A stretch of DNA of 30,682 nt from Bacteroides sp. UBA7333 (GTDB taxonomy: Bacteria; Bacteroidota; Bacteroidia; Bacteroidales; Bacteroidaceae): the NCBI GenBank assembly GCA_002471195.1, contig DKPN01000074.1, forward strand, positions 1-30,682, read 5' to 3'. Shown here one piece after another: positions 15,022 to 21,468 of this stretch. The notes beneath the pieces were generated by a model. That model did no database searches. It saw only the letters and a list, made by a program, of their open reading frames with translations, and had not been told where the DNA came from. Made by a program: the position numbers and the translations under genes. Each line of letters begins with the position of its first letter. Position 1 is the stretch's first letter.

Positions 15022-16920
15022 TTAAATTCTACCTTCTTTGATAACATGAGTGAGTTGCTCATTGTTTTTTACAATACGTTCTATATCTTTTGATAATCGA
15101 ATGCGGAAAATCCATACACGTATATAAAAGAATAATCCCAATGGTAAGATAATAGCAGCCAAAGCGTTCAGCCATCGCTGGCCAAATGGATGTAGATGCG
15201 CATTCACAGGTATAATCGGATATTGATTCAGTATGTTGATTACTGTAACCGAGCGGCTATTCGATAACTCTTCAATCATCCCTTCCATCATTTCATTGAT
15301 GTGGCTTATCTCATCGTCTTTATCATTATTAAACCAAAGTTTAAAATAATTAGGAGCCTTAGTTAGTCTGTTGTTATTCAAATAATTGGTGCAAGCGTTA
15401 CTTAAACTTACCAATCTATGGGGAATGTTATCATAATTTGGATCATGTATCACTACCTCTTTTCTAATCAAGTGGCGCACGCTTCTGATTCCTATAACAC
15501 GTTTTATGAAATTGGTGTATATATCTGCGTTCAACACCACGGAGTCTTTGTTTGATTTATAGGTGAAAAATATACCAAGTGCAGCCAGTATAGCTGAGCT
15601 TAGCCATATTCCGGTCCAAACGATCCATCTACCATCACGAGCCATTTTATATCCGGCGTTGTCTATTACATAATAAATAATAAACATTAATACAGATATT
15701 ATAACAGGCATACCCAATCCTCCCTTTCGGATAATGCCTCCTAATGGGGCACCGATAAAAAAGAATAGCAAACACGATAGGGAGATCGTTATCTTTTTAT
15801 GCCATTCAATTTTGTGGCGTCTTATTTGATAGTCATTCCCTTCTAATGTATAGTTCTTGAAGTTATAATCGCTTTGAAGACTTTCGCTGCGGCTAGTGGC
15901 AGTATTGATGATGCGTTGTTTTTGTGATAGTGTAGATGCGTTGAATAGACTATCTACATTGATAGATATAATATTTGCATTTTGATATTTGATAGAGTCT
16001 TCATGCGAAAAGCGTGTAGAAACAGAATAGGTGCCGCTTCTAGCTTCTTTGAAATATTGCCGGCCAATACTATCGCCAACCACTACCATCGAATCGATAG
16101 ATTCTTGAAGTAGTCGCATATTTTTGGTAGTAGCTTGATTGCTCATTATGCTTGCGTCGACCATATTAAAATCGGAGTCGAACTCGATTATCGAGTGTTT
16201 AGCGCTAAACGACTCTCTTCTATATGGAACGTTTTCGCCTTTTACATTCTGGCTTTTAAGATTTTCGAATAATTCGCCGCTATACAGATGTAAATTTAAG
16301 TGTTGCTTGTCGGCTGTTAGTTCCATTTTTCCCGAATCTGCATAGATAATATGGGCATTCTCGGCACCATCCTTTAAGTCGTAGATCAAAACGTCATAGA
16401 GCATTCCGTTTTGACGATTTTTTCTACCCACTTTGATTTGATAACCAGGTATGTCCGAGTAGAAAGCTCCTTCAGGGATATCAAGCTCGGGCGATTTTTG
16501 CTTTACCGAAATAAGTAGCGTACCAAGTTTTTCTTGTGCCATTGGAGCAATGACATTTTGAAAATAAAAGGAGATGAGGCAAATCATGCATATCAGTATA
16601 GCTAGCGGACGCATGATCTTTAATAAGGAGATACCGGCAGCTTTCATTGCCAGTAACTCATATCTTTCTCCAAAGTTTCCAAATGTAATAAGTGAGGCTA
16701 ATAATATAGCAAGAGGGAGTGCAATAGGAACCAATGTTAATGCAGAATAGAAAAAGAATTGACCCATTACGGCCATTTCCAATCCCTTTCCAACTAAGTC
16801 ATCGACAAATCTCCATAAAAACTGCATCATGAAGATGAACAGGCATATGAAGAAGGTTCCAACAAAAAGTAGTAAAAAACTTTTTACTATAAATATATCT
16901 AATCTTTTTATGCGTAGCAT
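15022..16920 (-). CDS. LptF/LptG (YjgP/YjgQ) family permease
   Basis: The protein belongs to the inner-membrane permease family that, with LptB, extracts lipopolysaccharide and passes it to the Lpt bridge. At 632 aa it is much longer than the about 360 aa of E. coli LptF or LptG but in keeping with Bacteroidota members. Three helices lie in residues 10-130 (IKSFLLLFVGTFFICLF; LALPLAILLASLITFG in the same region), followed by a periplasmic beta-jellyroll-like stretch to about 375. Three helices follow at 380-465 (ISLSCLLFFFIGAPLGGIIRKGG is the family's signature start). An additional 150-residue soluble tail ends in a last hydrophobic segment near 590. LptF and LptG cannot be told apart here. 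Confidence 0.85.
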   Translation of the reverse strand: MLRIKRLDIFIVKSFLLLFVGTFFICLFIFMMQFLWRFVDDLVGKGLEMAVMGQFFFYSALTLVPIALPLAILLASLITFGNFGERYELLAMKAAGISLLKIMRPLAILICMICLISFYFQNVIAPMAQEKLGTLLISVKQKSPELDIPEGAFYSDIPGYQIKVGRKNRQNGMLYDVLIYDLKDGAENAHIIYADSGKMELTADKQHLNLHLYSGELFENLKSQNVKGENVPYRRESFSAKHSIIEFDSDFNMVDASIMSNQATTKNMRLLQESIDSMVVVGDSIGRQYFKEARSGTYSVSTRFSHEDSIKYQNANIISINVDSLFNASTLSQKQRIINTATSRSESLQSDYNFKNYTLEGNDYQIRRHKIEWHKKITISLSCLLFFFIGAPLGGIIRKGGLGMPVIISVLMFIIYYVIDNAGYKMARDGRWIVWTGIWLSSAILAALGIFFTYKSNKDSVVLNADIYTNFIKRVIGIRSVRHLIRKEVVIHDPNYDNIPHRLVSLSNACTNYLNNNRLTKAPNYFKLWFNNDKDDEISHINEMMEGMIEELSNSRSVTVINILNQYPIIPVNAHLHPFGQRWLNALAAIILPLGLFFYIRVWIFRIRLSKDIERIVKNNEQLTHVIKEGRI

Positions 16921-16952
16921 TTTAAAGTCTTAATTCGAATAAGATTAAGATG

Positions 16953-16960
16953 CAAAAATA
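16953..16960 (-). promoter_or_regulatory. -7 element TATTTTTG for the LptF/LptG-type gene
   Basis: An exact TAnnTTTG on the minus strand lies 33 bases before the ATG at 16920. A TTTCG at 16983-16979 is a near match to the -33 box with an 18-base spacer. It likely drives the permease-ribBA pair. Confidence 0.6.
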
Positions 16961-17002
16961 GCATAAAAAAAAATGTATCGAAAGTTTTTAATTGAAAGTT
17001 AA

Positions 17003-17389
17003 CTAAAAACCACAGGTTCTTTTCAATCTAAGAACTTGTGAATCCCACAATTCTGTCATATCCTCTATCTCGTCAGGTTCTACATAGTCGGTTATTTCAA
17101 GTACAAAATCGCTGGTTAGTTCATTGTAATTCATTTTAATTTCAAAATAATCGCGGCTGTTTTCATCATCCAACCAGCGAAGGCGTATATATGAATAACT
17201 TCTGATTGCAATAATCTCTGCAATTCGTGTCTCTACTTTTCCCCAATGAAATTCTACAATTTTATCGTTAGAGAATACTTTATCGGCAAACCAATTTTCG
17301 AGTCCTGATGGGGTGCTTATTGAAGACCATAGTAAGTTTTTTGTCGCACCTTTTAATAAATATTCTAAGTGTATTTTCTCTTTTATCAT
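17003..17389 (-). CDS. START-like domain (SRPBCC/AHSA1-like) protein
   Basis: The 128-aa cytoplasmic protein has the helix-grip pattern of the SRPBCC superfamily: beta strand EKIHLEYLLKGA, short helices NLLWSSISTPSGLENWFADKV, then a curved sheet (VEFHWGKVETRIAEII, YIRLRWLDDE, YFEIKMNY, DFVLEITDYV), ending in a long helix EDMTELWDSQVLRLKRTCGF. This is the AHSA1-like/START-like family seen throughout Bacteroidota. Members bind hydrophobic ligands or act as small chaperones, but the ligand here is unknown. It lies 82 bases upstream of the LptF/LptG-type gene, with a separate promoter between them. Confidence 0.75.
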   Translation of the reverse strand: MIKEKIHLEYLLKGATKNLLWSSISTPSGLENWFADKVFSNDKIVEFHWGKVETRIAEIIAIRSYSYIRLRWLDDENSRDYFEIKMNYNELTSDFVLEITDYVEPDEIEDMTELWDSQVLRLKRTCGF

Positions 17390-17600
17390 AGTATAGCTTC
17401 TTATATTAACGTTGCCAATATAAATACTTTTTTCTAATTATAACTATAAAGTATATGATTTTTATTTTGTTTTTTTGTGATAATGGTATAATGTCTTTAT
17501 TTTCTATGTTTTATGTTTGTTTGAGGCGATTCTTGTTAGGATAGGTTGGGGGTTGCGGAATAATTATTTTCTATTTTATCAATAAAAAAGTTGCAAATGT

Positions 17601-17631
17601 TTTGGAAGTTAAAGAAAAGTCCATATCTTTG
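17601..17631 (+). promoter_or_regulatory. Promoter of tRNA-Met
   Basis: TTTG at 17601-17604, a 19-base spacer and TATCTTTG at 17624-17631 match the Bacteroidota consensus in both boxes, 21 bases before the mature tRNA 5' end. The remaining part of the gap from 17390 to 17600 is AT-rich, and I see no gene in it. Confidence 0.8.
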
Positions 17632-17652
17632 CACCCGAAATCAAGAAACGAT

Positions 17653-17726
17653 GGCGGGATAGCTCAGATGGTTAGAGCGCATGATTCATAATCATGAGGT
17701 CCCCGGTTCAATCCCGGGTCCCGCTA
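17653..17726 (+). tRNA. tRNA-Met (CAU anticodon)
   Basis: A full cloverleaf folds: acceptor GGCGGGA/TCCCGCT with a terminal G-U pair and discriminator A, D-arm AGCTCAGATGGTTAGAGC, anticodon stem CATGA/TCATG with loop TTCATAA (anticodon CAT), and T-arm CCCGG-TTCAATC-CCGGG. It lacks the C1-A72 mismatch and the three G-C anticodon pairs of an initiator, so it is elongator Met. A CAU-anticodon isoleucine tRNA modified to lysidine cannot be excluded by eye. CCA is not encoded. Confidence 0.93.
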
Positions 17727-17739
17727 CTTTGATAAAATT

Positions 17740-17776
17740 GACTGTTGAGAGGCTTCCACTCTTGATGGTCTTTTTT
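17740..17776 (+). terminator. Terminator of tRNA-Met
   Basis: GACTGTTGAGAG (17740-17751) pairs along all 12 positions, allowing G-U pairs, with CTCTTGATGGTC (17759-17770) around a 7-base loop, followed by six T residues. Confidence 0.7.
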
Positions 17777-18008
17777 GCTTTTATGCACTTTGCATGATTC
17801 TGAAATAGGAGTTCAATAAAGCGATGATCCCATCCAAAATTATAATATTATCTACATTTTTACTTCCAAATACCTTTTTCTATCGATCTATCTTTGCAAC
17901 GGTTATATACAAAGTATAGCAGTTTTGCATGCTGTTTTTTATCATTACTTTATTTTATTGTATAAGACAATAAGCTATTGACCCTAGCTCTTTACATAAG
18001 TTATCGTA
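17777..18008. other. Gene-free stretch between tRNA-Met terminator and the tatA control region
   Basis: I see no supported gene here. It contains an isolated exact -7 match, TATCTTTG at 17889-17896, without a -33 box, followed about 25 bases later by a weak hairpin (AGCA/TGCT) and a run of six T residues. These could be chance in AT-rich DNA, or mark a short RNA or a distal tatA promoter. A 31-codon frame at 17824-17919 has no support. Confidence 0.4.
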
Positions 18009-18037
18009 GAACCAATGTGTTTAAGATATTGTTTTAA
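18009..18037. promoter_or_regulatory. Putative operator copy 1 (CAATGT-N7-ATATTG) upstream of tatAC
   Basis: This 29-base segment begins GAACCAAT and ends ATATTGTTTTAA; it matches the copy upstream of nikMN at 26 of 29 positions. The core is an interrupted palindrome, CAATGT at 18013-18018 and ATATTG at 18026-18031, with a 7-base spacer. It lies about 95 bases before the tatA ATG. The binding protein is unknown. Confidence 0.6.
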
Positions 18038-18131
18038 CCTAAAAAAGAAATAATTAAATAATTGCACGATTTAAAAAAAATATCGTTCTTTACATATACT
18101 ACCAACATTAAATTTAATAGAATATTAAAAT

Positions 18132-18350
18132 ATGAATACATTATTATTAGGGTTCCTTCCCAGTGGTTCTGAGTGGATTATTATTGCTTTAGTAATACTA
18201 CTTTTATTTGGTGGAAAAAAAATTCCCGAATTAATGAAAGGATTGGGAAAGGGTGTGAAAAGCTTCAAAGATGGTGTAAGTGAAGCGAAAGAGGAGATGG
18301 AAAAGAGTGACAATCCTACAGATGATTCATCAGATAATAAAACGAAATAG
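18132..18350 (+). CDS. tatA: Sec-independent translocase subunit TatA
   Basis: The 72-aa protein has the TatA/TatE plan: a short periplasmic start (MNTLLLGFLPSGSE), one membrane helix at about 14-26 (WIIIALVILLLFG), the FGGKKIPEL hinge, an amphipathic helix MKGLGKGVKSFKDGVSEAKEEM, and an acidic polar tail. TatA oligomers form the passage for folded proteins recruited by TatC. There is no separate tatB, so this is a minimal TatAC system in which TatA must do both jobs. tatC begins two bases after its stop. The neighbouring hydrogenase small subunit carries a twin-arginine signal and is the obvious cargo. Confidence 0.95.
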   Translation: MNTLLLGFLPSGSEWIIIALVILLLFGGKKIPELMKGLGKGVKSFKDGVSEAKEEMEKSDNPTDDSSDNKTK

Positions 18351-18352
18351 AT

Positions 18353-19150
18353 ATGGCAGGAATGACCTTTTGGGATCATTTAGACGAATTGCGTAAACTT
18401 TTATTTCGTGTTATTGCTGTATGGCTTGTTTTGGGAATTGCTTTCTTTATAGCTATGCCAACTATTTTTGATGATTTTATTCTTGCACCATGCAACAATG
18501 ATTTTGTCTTCTATAAGTTTTTGCGGTTCATTGGTGGCTATTTTAATCTCAATAATGATTTTTTTACAAAAGAGTTTACGGTAAGTTTAATTAATATCAA
18601 TTTAGCGACTCCATTTTTTATTCATATTTCTACTGCATTTTGGATGTCTGTTGTCACGGCTATTCCTTTTCTGTTTTATGAAATTTGGAAGTTTATTAGT
18701 CCGGCACTCTATCCTTCCGAAAAGCGTGGAGTGAGTAGAGCTATAGTGATTGGCACAGTAATGTTTTATATCGGAGCGTTGTTGGGCTACTTTATGGTGT
18801 TTCCGTTGACATTAAGATTTCTTTCTACTTATCAGCTTAGTTCACAGATTGATAATGCTATATCGCTCAATTCGTATATTGATAATTTTATGATGATTGT
18901 CCTTTTTATGGGATTGGCTTTCGAACTACCTTTGCTTACCTGGCTGTTGTCGGTCATCGGAGTAATCGACAAATCGTTTTTAAAGAAATATCGCCGTCAT
19001 GCTATTGTGGCTATCGTAATTATTGCTGCAATCATTACACCTACAGGCGATCCTTTTACACTCTCTATAGTGGCATTGCCCTTATATTTCTTATATGAGT
19101 TGAGTATTCTTATGATCAAAAACCGTGAGCAGGAAGAGCCGGATGCTTAG
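18353..19150 (+). CDS. tatC: Sec-independent translocase subunit TatC
   Basis: The 265-aa inner-membrane protein is the receptor for twin-arginine signal peptides. It shows the family's N-terminal MTFWDHLDELRKLLFRV, with the Glu that contacts the RR motif, and about six membrane helices. FYEIWKFISPALYPSEKR in the first cytoplasmic loop is strongly conserved in TatC. The extended loop with FLRFIGGYFNLNNDFFTKEF is typical of Bacteroidota members. The gap to nikMN is 166 bases, with a weak hairpin (TGCATC/GATGCA around 19214-19240), so nikMN probably has its own control. Confidence 0.95.
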   Translation: MAGMTFWDHLDELRKLLFRVIAVWLVLGIAFFIAMPTIFDDFILAPCNNDFVFYKFLRFIGGYFNLNNDFFTKEFTVSLININLATPFFIHISTAFWMSVVTAIPFLFYEIWKFISPALYPSEKRGVSRAIVIGTVMFYIGALLGYFMVFPLTLRFLSTYQLSSQIDNAISLNSYIDNFMMIVLFMGLAFELPLLTWLLSVIGVIDKSFLKKYRRHAIVAIVIIAAIITPTGDPFTLSIVALPLYFLYELSILMIKNREQEEPDA

Positions 19151-19248
19151 TTGATATATTGCGCTACTTCAATCATTAAACCCTTTTTAGATTGCGTATT
19201 CAAGTGGTCGTTGCATCTTGTTGTCGTGTAAAACGATGCATTTGGCAA

Positions 19249-19277
19249 GAACCAATATGTTTATTATATTGTTTTAA
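19249..19277. promoter_or_regulatory. Putative operator copy 2 (CAATAT-N7-ATATTG) upstream of nikMN
   Basis: This is the second copy of the 29-base element, with an exact inverted repeat: CAATAT at 19253-19258, spacer GTTTATT, ATATTG at 19266-19271. It lies about 45 bases before the nikMN ATG, where it would overlap the promoter. A clear -7 element is not seen downstream (TATAGTTTC at 19291 is only a partial match). Confidence 0.65.
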
Positions 19278-19316
19278 TATATATAACAACTATAGTTTCA
19301 TTAACCCTTTGAGAAT

Positions 19317-20258
19317 ATGCATATCGAAAGTGCTTTAATTTCGGCAGCCGTAGCAATAGGATTTACGGCTGTACAAACAACTGTAACAGCTGTTGCGGTA
19401 AAAAAAACAGTGAATAAAACTACAACAACAAGTATCAGACGAGCAGCAATAGCAGGTGCTTTGATTTTTGCTTTGCAGATGTTGAATTTTGCCATACCCG
19501 GTACCGGATCATCCGGACATGTGGTGGGTGCCATTCTTCTCTGTATCTTATTAGGACGTTGGAGTGCTTTTTTAACCATGGGTGCAGTATTGTTGGTTCA
19601 ATCGTTGTTTTTTGGCGATGGCGGATTGTTGGCATTTTCTTGCAACTGGTTTAATATGGCTTTCATTCCTTGTGTGCTTGTTTATCCGTTGGCCATGCGT
19701 TTATTCAATGGCAATATGTATCGAATCGCCCTTACTGCTCCTGTTGTGAGTTTATTGTTGGGCGCTTTGGCCGCTTCTGTAGAGATCGGAATTTCAGGTT
19801 TATCGGCACTTTCGTTTGGGCAATTAATAAAGAGCATGCTTTTTATACATTTGTTTATAGGTATTGGCGAAGGACTTATCATTTGGGCCATATTAAAGGT
19901 AATGGACATGGGAAAAGCGGTTAATGCCGAACTGAAAACGATTGTGATGGCTATTGTAGTGGGATGTGTGTTTTCGCTTTTTGCCTCTGCTAGTCCCGAT
20001 GGTTTGGAATGGTCGCTTATGAAATCGGCCGGTGATGTTCCTCATTTGGTTGAAACAGGTGTGATACATCAATATTTTGATAGGATACAAGAGGCGATGG
20101 TGATCATGCCCGACTACTCTTTCGACGTATTGGGCGATCATGCCGGTAAAAGTCTTTCGGCGCTGTTTGGAGTGGTATTAGTGTTGTTGACAGTATTTTC
20201 TATCTTGCTTTTTATACCCAAAAGTATCATTTGTGGCACTCGTAAGATAAAATCATAA
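19317..20258 (+). CDS. Fused NikM-NikN (CbiM-CbiN-like) nickel/cobalt uptake protein
   Basis: This 313-aa membrane protein combines the S-component NikM/CbiM with a NikN/CbiN-like part. Residues 1-210 hold the metal site: the N-terminal Met1-His2 and His68 in SSGHVVGA, as in NikM structures, followed by hydrophobic helices (HLFIGIGEGLIIWAIL near 185). From about 220 a long helix leads to ASASPDGLEWSLMKSAG, the NikN/CbiN signature, then DYSF and a last helix LSALFGVVLVLLTVFSILLF. Nickel is inferred from the surrounding hydrogenase genes; cobalt is possible. The energising subunits NikQ and NikO are not in the window, so they are either elsewhere or absent. An operator-like element precedes the gene. 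Confidence 0.85.
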   Translation: MHIESALISAAVAIGFTAVQTTVTAVAVKKTVNKTTTTSIRRAAIAGALIFALQMLNFAIPGTGSSGHVVGAILLCILLGRWSAFLTMGAVLLVQSLFFGDGGLLAFSCNWFNMAFIPCVLVYPLAMRLFNGNMYRIALTAPVVSLLLGALAASVEIGISGLSALSFGQLIKSMLFIHLFIGIGEGLIIWAILKVMDMGKAVNAELKTIVMAIVVGCVFSLFASASPDGLEWSLMKSAGDVPHLVETGVIHQYFDRIQEAMVIMPDYSFDVLGDHAGKSLSALFGVVLVLLTVFSILLFIPKSIICGTRKIKS

Positions 20259-20261
20259 CAA

Positions 20262-20349
20262 TGAGTTTTGTGATATATCGACATCACAAATGTGAAGCTT
20301 AAATATCACATTTGTGAAGTCGAGATATCTCATTTGTGAAATGGCCTGT
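20262..20349. repeat. Tandem array of a 22-bp repeat with palindromic TCACATTTGTGAA cores (4 units)
   Basis: Units start at 20262, 20284, 20306 and 20328. The invariant core is TTTGTGA (AATGTGA in unit 2), and units 2 and 3 agree at 16 of 22 positions. Each unit contains an internal inverted repeat like TCACA-n2-TGTGA, and units 1-2 can form the hairpin TTTGTGAT/ATCACAAA (20267-20290). The array fills the gap between the convergent nikMN and hypB stops and may serve as a terminator or a protein-binding array. The sequence differs from the 10551 array but the period is identical. Confidence 0.75.
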
Positions 20350-20367
20350 TTCACACCTTTAAAAGGG

Positions 20368-21096
20368 TTAATGATGGTGATGGATCTTTTCTATTAAAAA
20401 GTTACACCACTCATTCATGCCGGTACCATCTTGAGCCGATAGTTCAAATATTTGCAGATGGTGATTTACCGTTAATATGTTCTCTTTTAACTGTGCAAGG
20501 TTGCTTTTTAAATAGGGCACCAAATCGATTTTATTAATAATGCATATTTGTGCCGATTGAAACATATAAGGATATTTCAGTGGCTTGTCATCTCCTTCGG
20601 TTACGCTAACTACTACCACTCTTGCCTCTTCTCCCAAGTCGAACACGGCGGGACAAACCAGATTGCCTACATTTTCGATAAACAATAATGAAGCATTGGG
20701 TAAGTTCATTTGTTTAACAGCTTCATGAACCATGCCTGCTTCAAGATGACATCCGTTTTGAGTATTAATTTGCATGGCGGGCACACCGGTTTGTTTAATG
20801 CGATCGGCATCGTTCGATGTTTGTTGGTCGCCTTCGATTACAGCTATTTTAATTTTGTTTTTCAATCGTTCGATGGTTTGTTCTAGAATCGTTGTTTTGC
20901 CCGATCCGGGAGAACTAACAATATTCATCGCATATATATCTTTCGCCTCTAGGTATCCTCGGTTCCGTTCGGCCATCGATTGATTGGCAGTTAAGATATC
21001 TTTTTTTACATCAATGATTCGCTCATTTGAATGGGTGTGATGATTGTGATCATGATCATGATCGTGATGGTGGTGGTGATGATTGTCGGTACACAT
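20368..21096 (-). CDS. hypB: Hydrogenase nickel incorporation GTPase HypB with histidine-rich termini
   Basis: HypB hydrolyses GTP to drive nickel insertion into the hydrogenase large subunit, working with HypA. The start chosen is the ATG at 21096 (242 aa), 17 bases after the hypA stop. Residues 6-22 hold 12 histidines mixed with Asp and Asn, a nickel-storing nickelin region. The GTPase motifs are GSPGSGKTT (Walker A), IEGDQQTSNDADRI, ENVGNLVCPAVFDLGE and NKIDL. The G-domain metal site is present: GCHLEA (Cys, His) and the Cys of NLVCPA. The chain ends in four histidines (KIHHHH), which is unusual. An upstream extension of the frame overlaps hypA and lacks family similarity. Confidence 0.95.
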   Translation of the reverse strand: MCTDNHHHHHHDHDHDHNHHTHSNERIIDVKKDILTANQSMAERNRGYLEAKDIYAMNIVSSPGSGKTTILEQTIERLKNKIKIAVIEGDQQTSNDADRIKQTGVPAMQINTQNGCHLEAGMVHEAVKQMNLPNASLLFIENVGNLVCPAVFDLGEEARVVVVSVTEGDDKPLKYPYMFQSAQICIINKIDLVPYLKSNLAQLKENILTVNHHLQIFELSAQDGTGMNEWCNFLIEKIHHHH

Positions 21097-21113
21097 TTTT
21101 TTAATATTTATAA

Positions 21114-21464
21114 TTAGTCTTCTATGATTAATGAAAGGAGCGATAACTCTTTTCCTTGTTTTAACTCGATGGTATCTGCTCCACAATTTTCACACTTGAT
21201 GGTGTACATATTGGGAGGGGTAAAGTCTGTTCGACATGAATTGCAATGCATGATAGGTTTTCGCCGTATCACATTTGCAATGGTGTCTTTCAACACTGCT
21301 TCCGATTTTAATACAGCAGTAAGCGAAAATAGTAATGCTTCATGATCGACCCCCGACCAATCGCCTATTTCTATTTCAATCTCTTTTACTTTCACTGCCT
21401 TGGCTTTTTCTGCTTCTCCAAGTACCAGTTCGGCTATGCTCATAGCAATCGATAATTCATGCAT
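21114..21464 (-). CDS. hypA: Hydrogenase nickel metallochaperone HypA
   Basis: HypA hands nickel to the hydrogenase large-subunit precursor together with HypB. The ATG at 21464 gives the invariant N-terminus MHELSIAMSIAELV, where Met1, His2 and Glu3 form the nickel site (116 aa). The structural zinc site is complete, CNSC then CENC about 20 residues later. It starts 4 bases after the hypF stop and is followed by hypB after 17 bases, so the three genes form one leftward operon. A longer frame starting at 21497 overlaps hypF and would bury the nickel-binding N-terminus. Confidence 0.95.
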   Translation of the reverse strand: MHELSIAMSIAELVLGEAEKAKAVKVKEIEIEIGDWSGVDHEALLFSLTAVLKSEAVLKDTIANVIRRKPIMHCNSCRTDFTPPNMYTIKCENCGADTIELKQGKELSLLSLIIED

Positions 21465-21468
21465 AGGT

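Noticed and set aside
15001..15026. Fourth copy of the operator between the LptF/LptG-type gene and ribBA
   Set aside because: It shares ATATTGTTTTA but has no opposing CAATAT half-site at 7-base spacing, and low-complexity T-rich sequence explains the likeness.
17824..17919. 31-codon hydrophobic reading frame
   Set aside because: It has no promoter in position, no recognisable start context and lies across a promoter-like element; expected by chance in AT-rich DNA.
19151..19316. Cobalamin or nickel/cobalt riboswitch upstream of the nikMN gene
   Set aside because: The 166 bases show no B12-box or NiCo-type conserved segments that I can recognise; the striking feature is the DNA palindrome.
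20262..20349. Simple CRP operator cluster
   Set aside because: The half-sites TGTGA and TCACA occur, but never in the TGTGA-N6-TCACA spacing; the strict 22-bp period is better described as a tandem repeat.
21097..21186. 30-residue N-terminal extension of HypB
   Set aside because: It overlaps the hypA coding region and has no family similarity; MCTDNHHH at 21096 is the natural start after the hypA stop.
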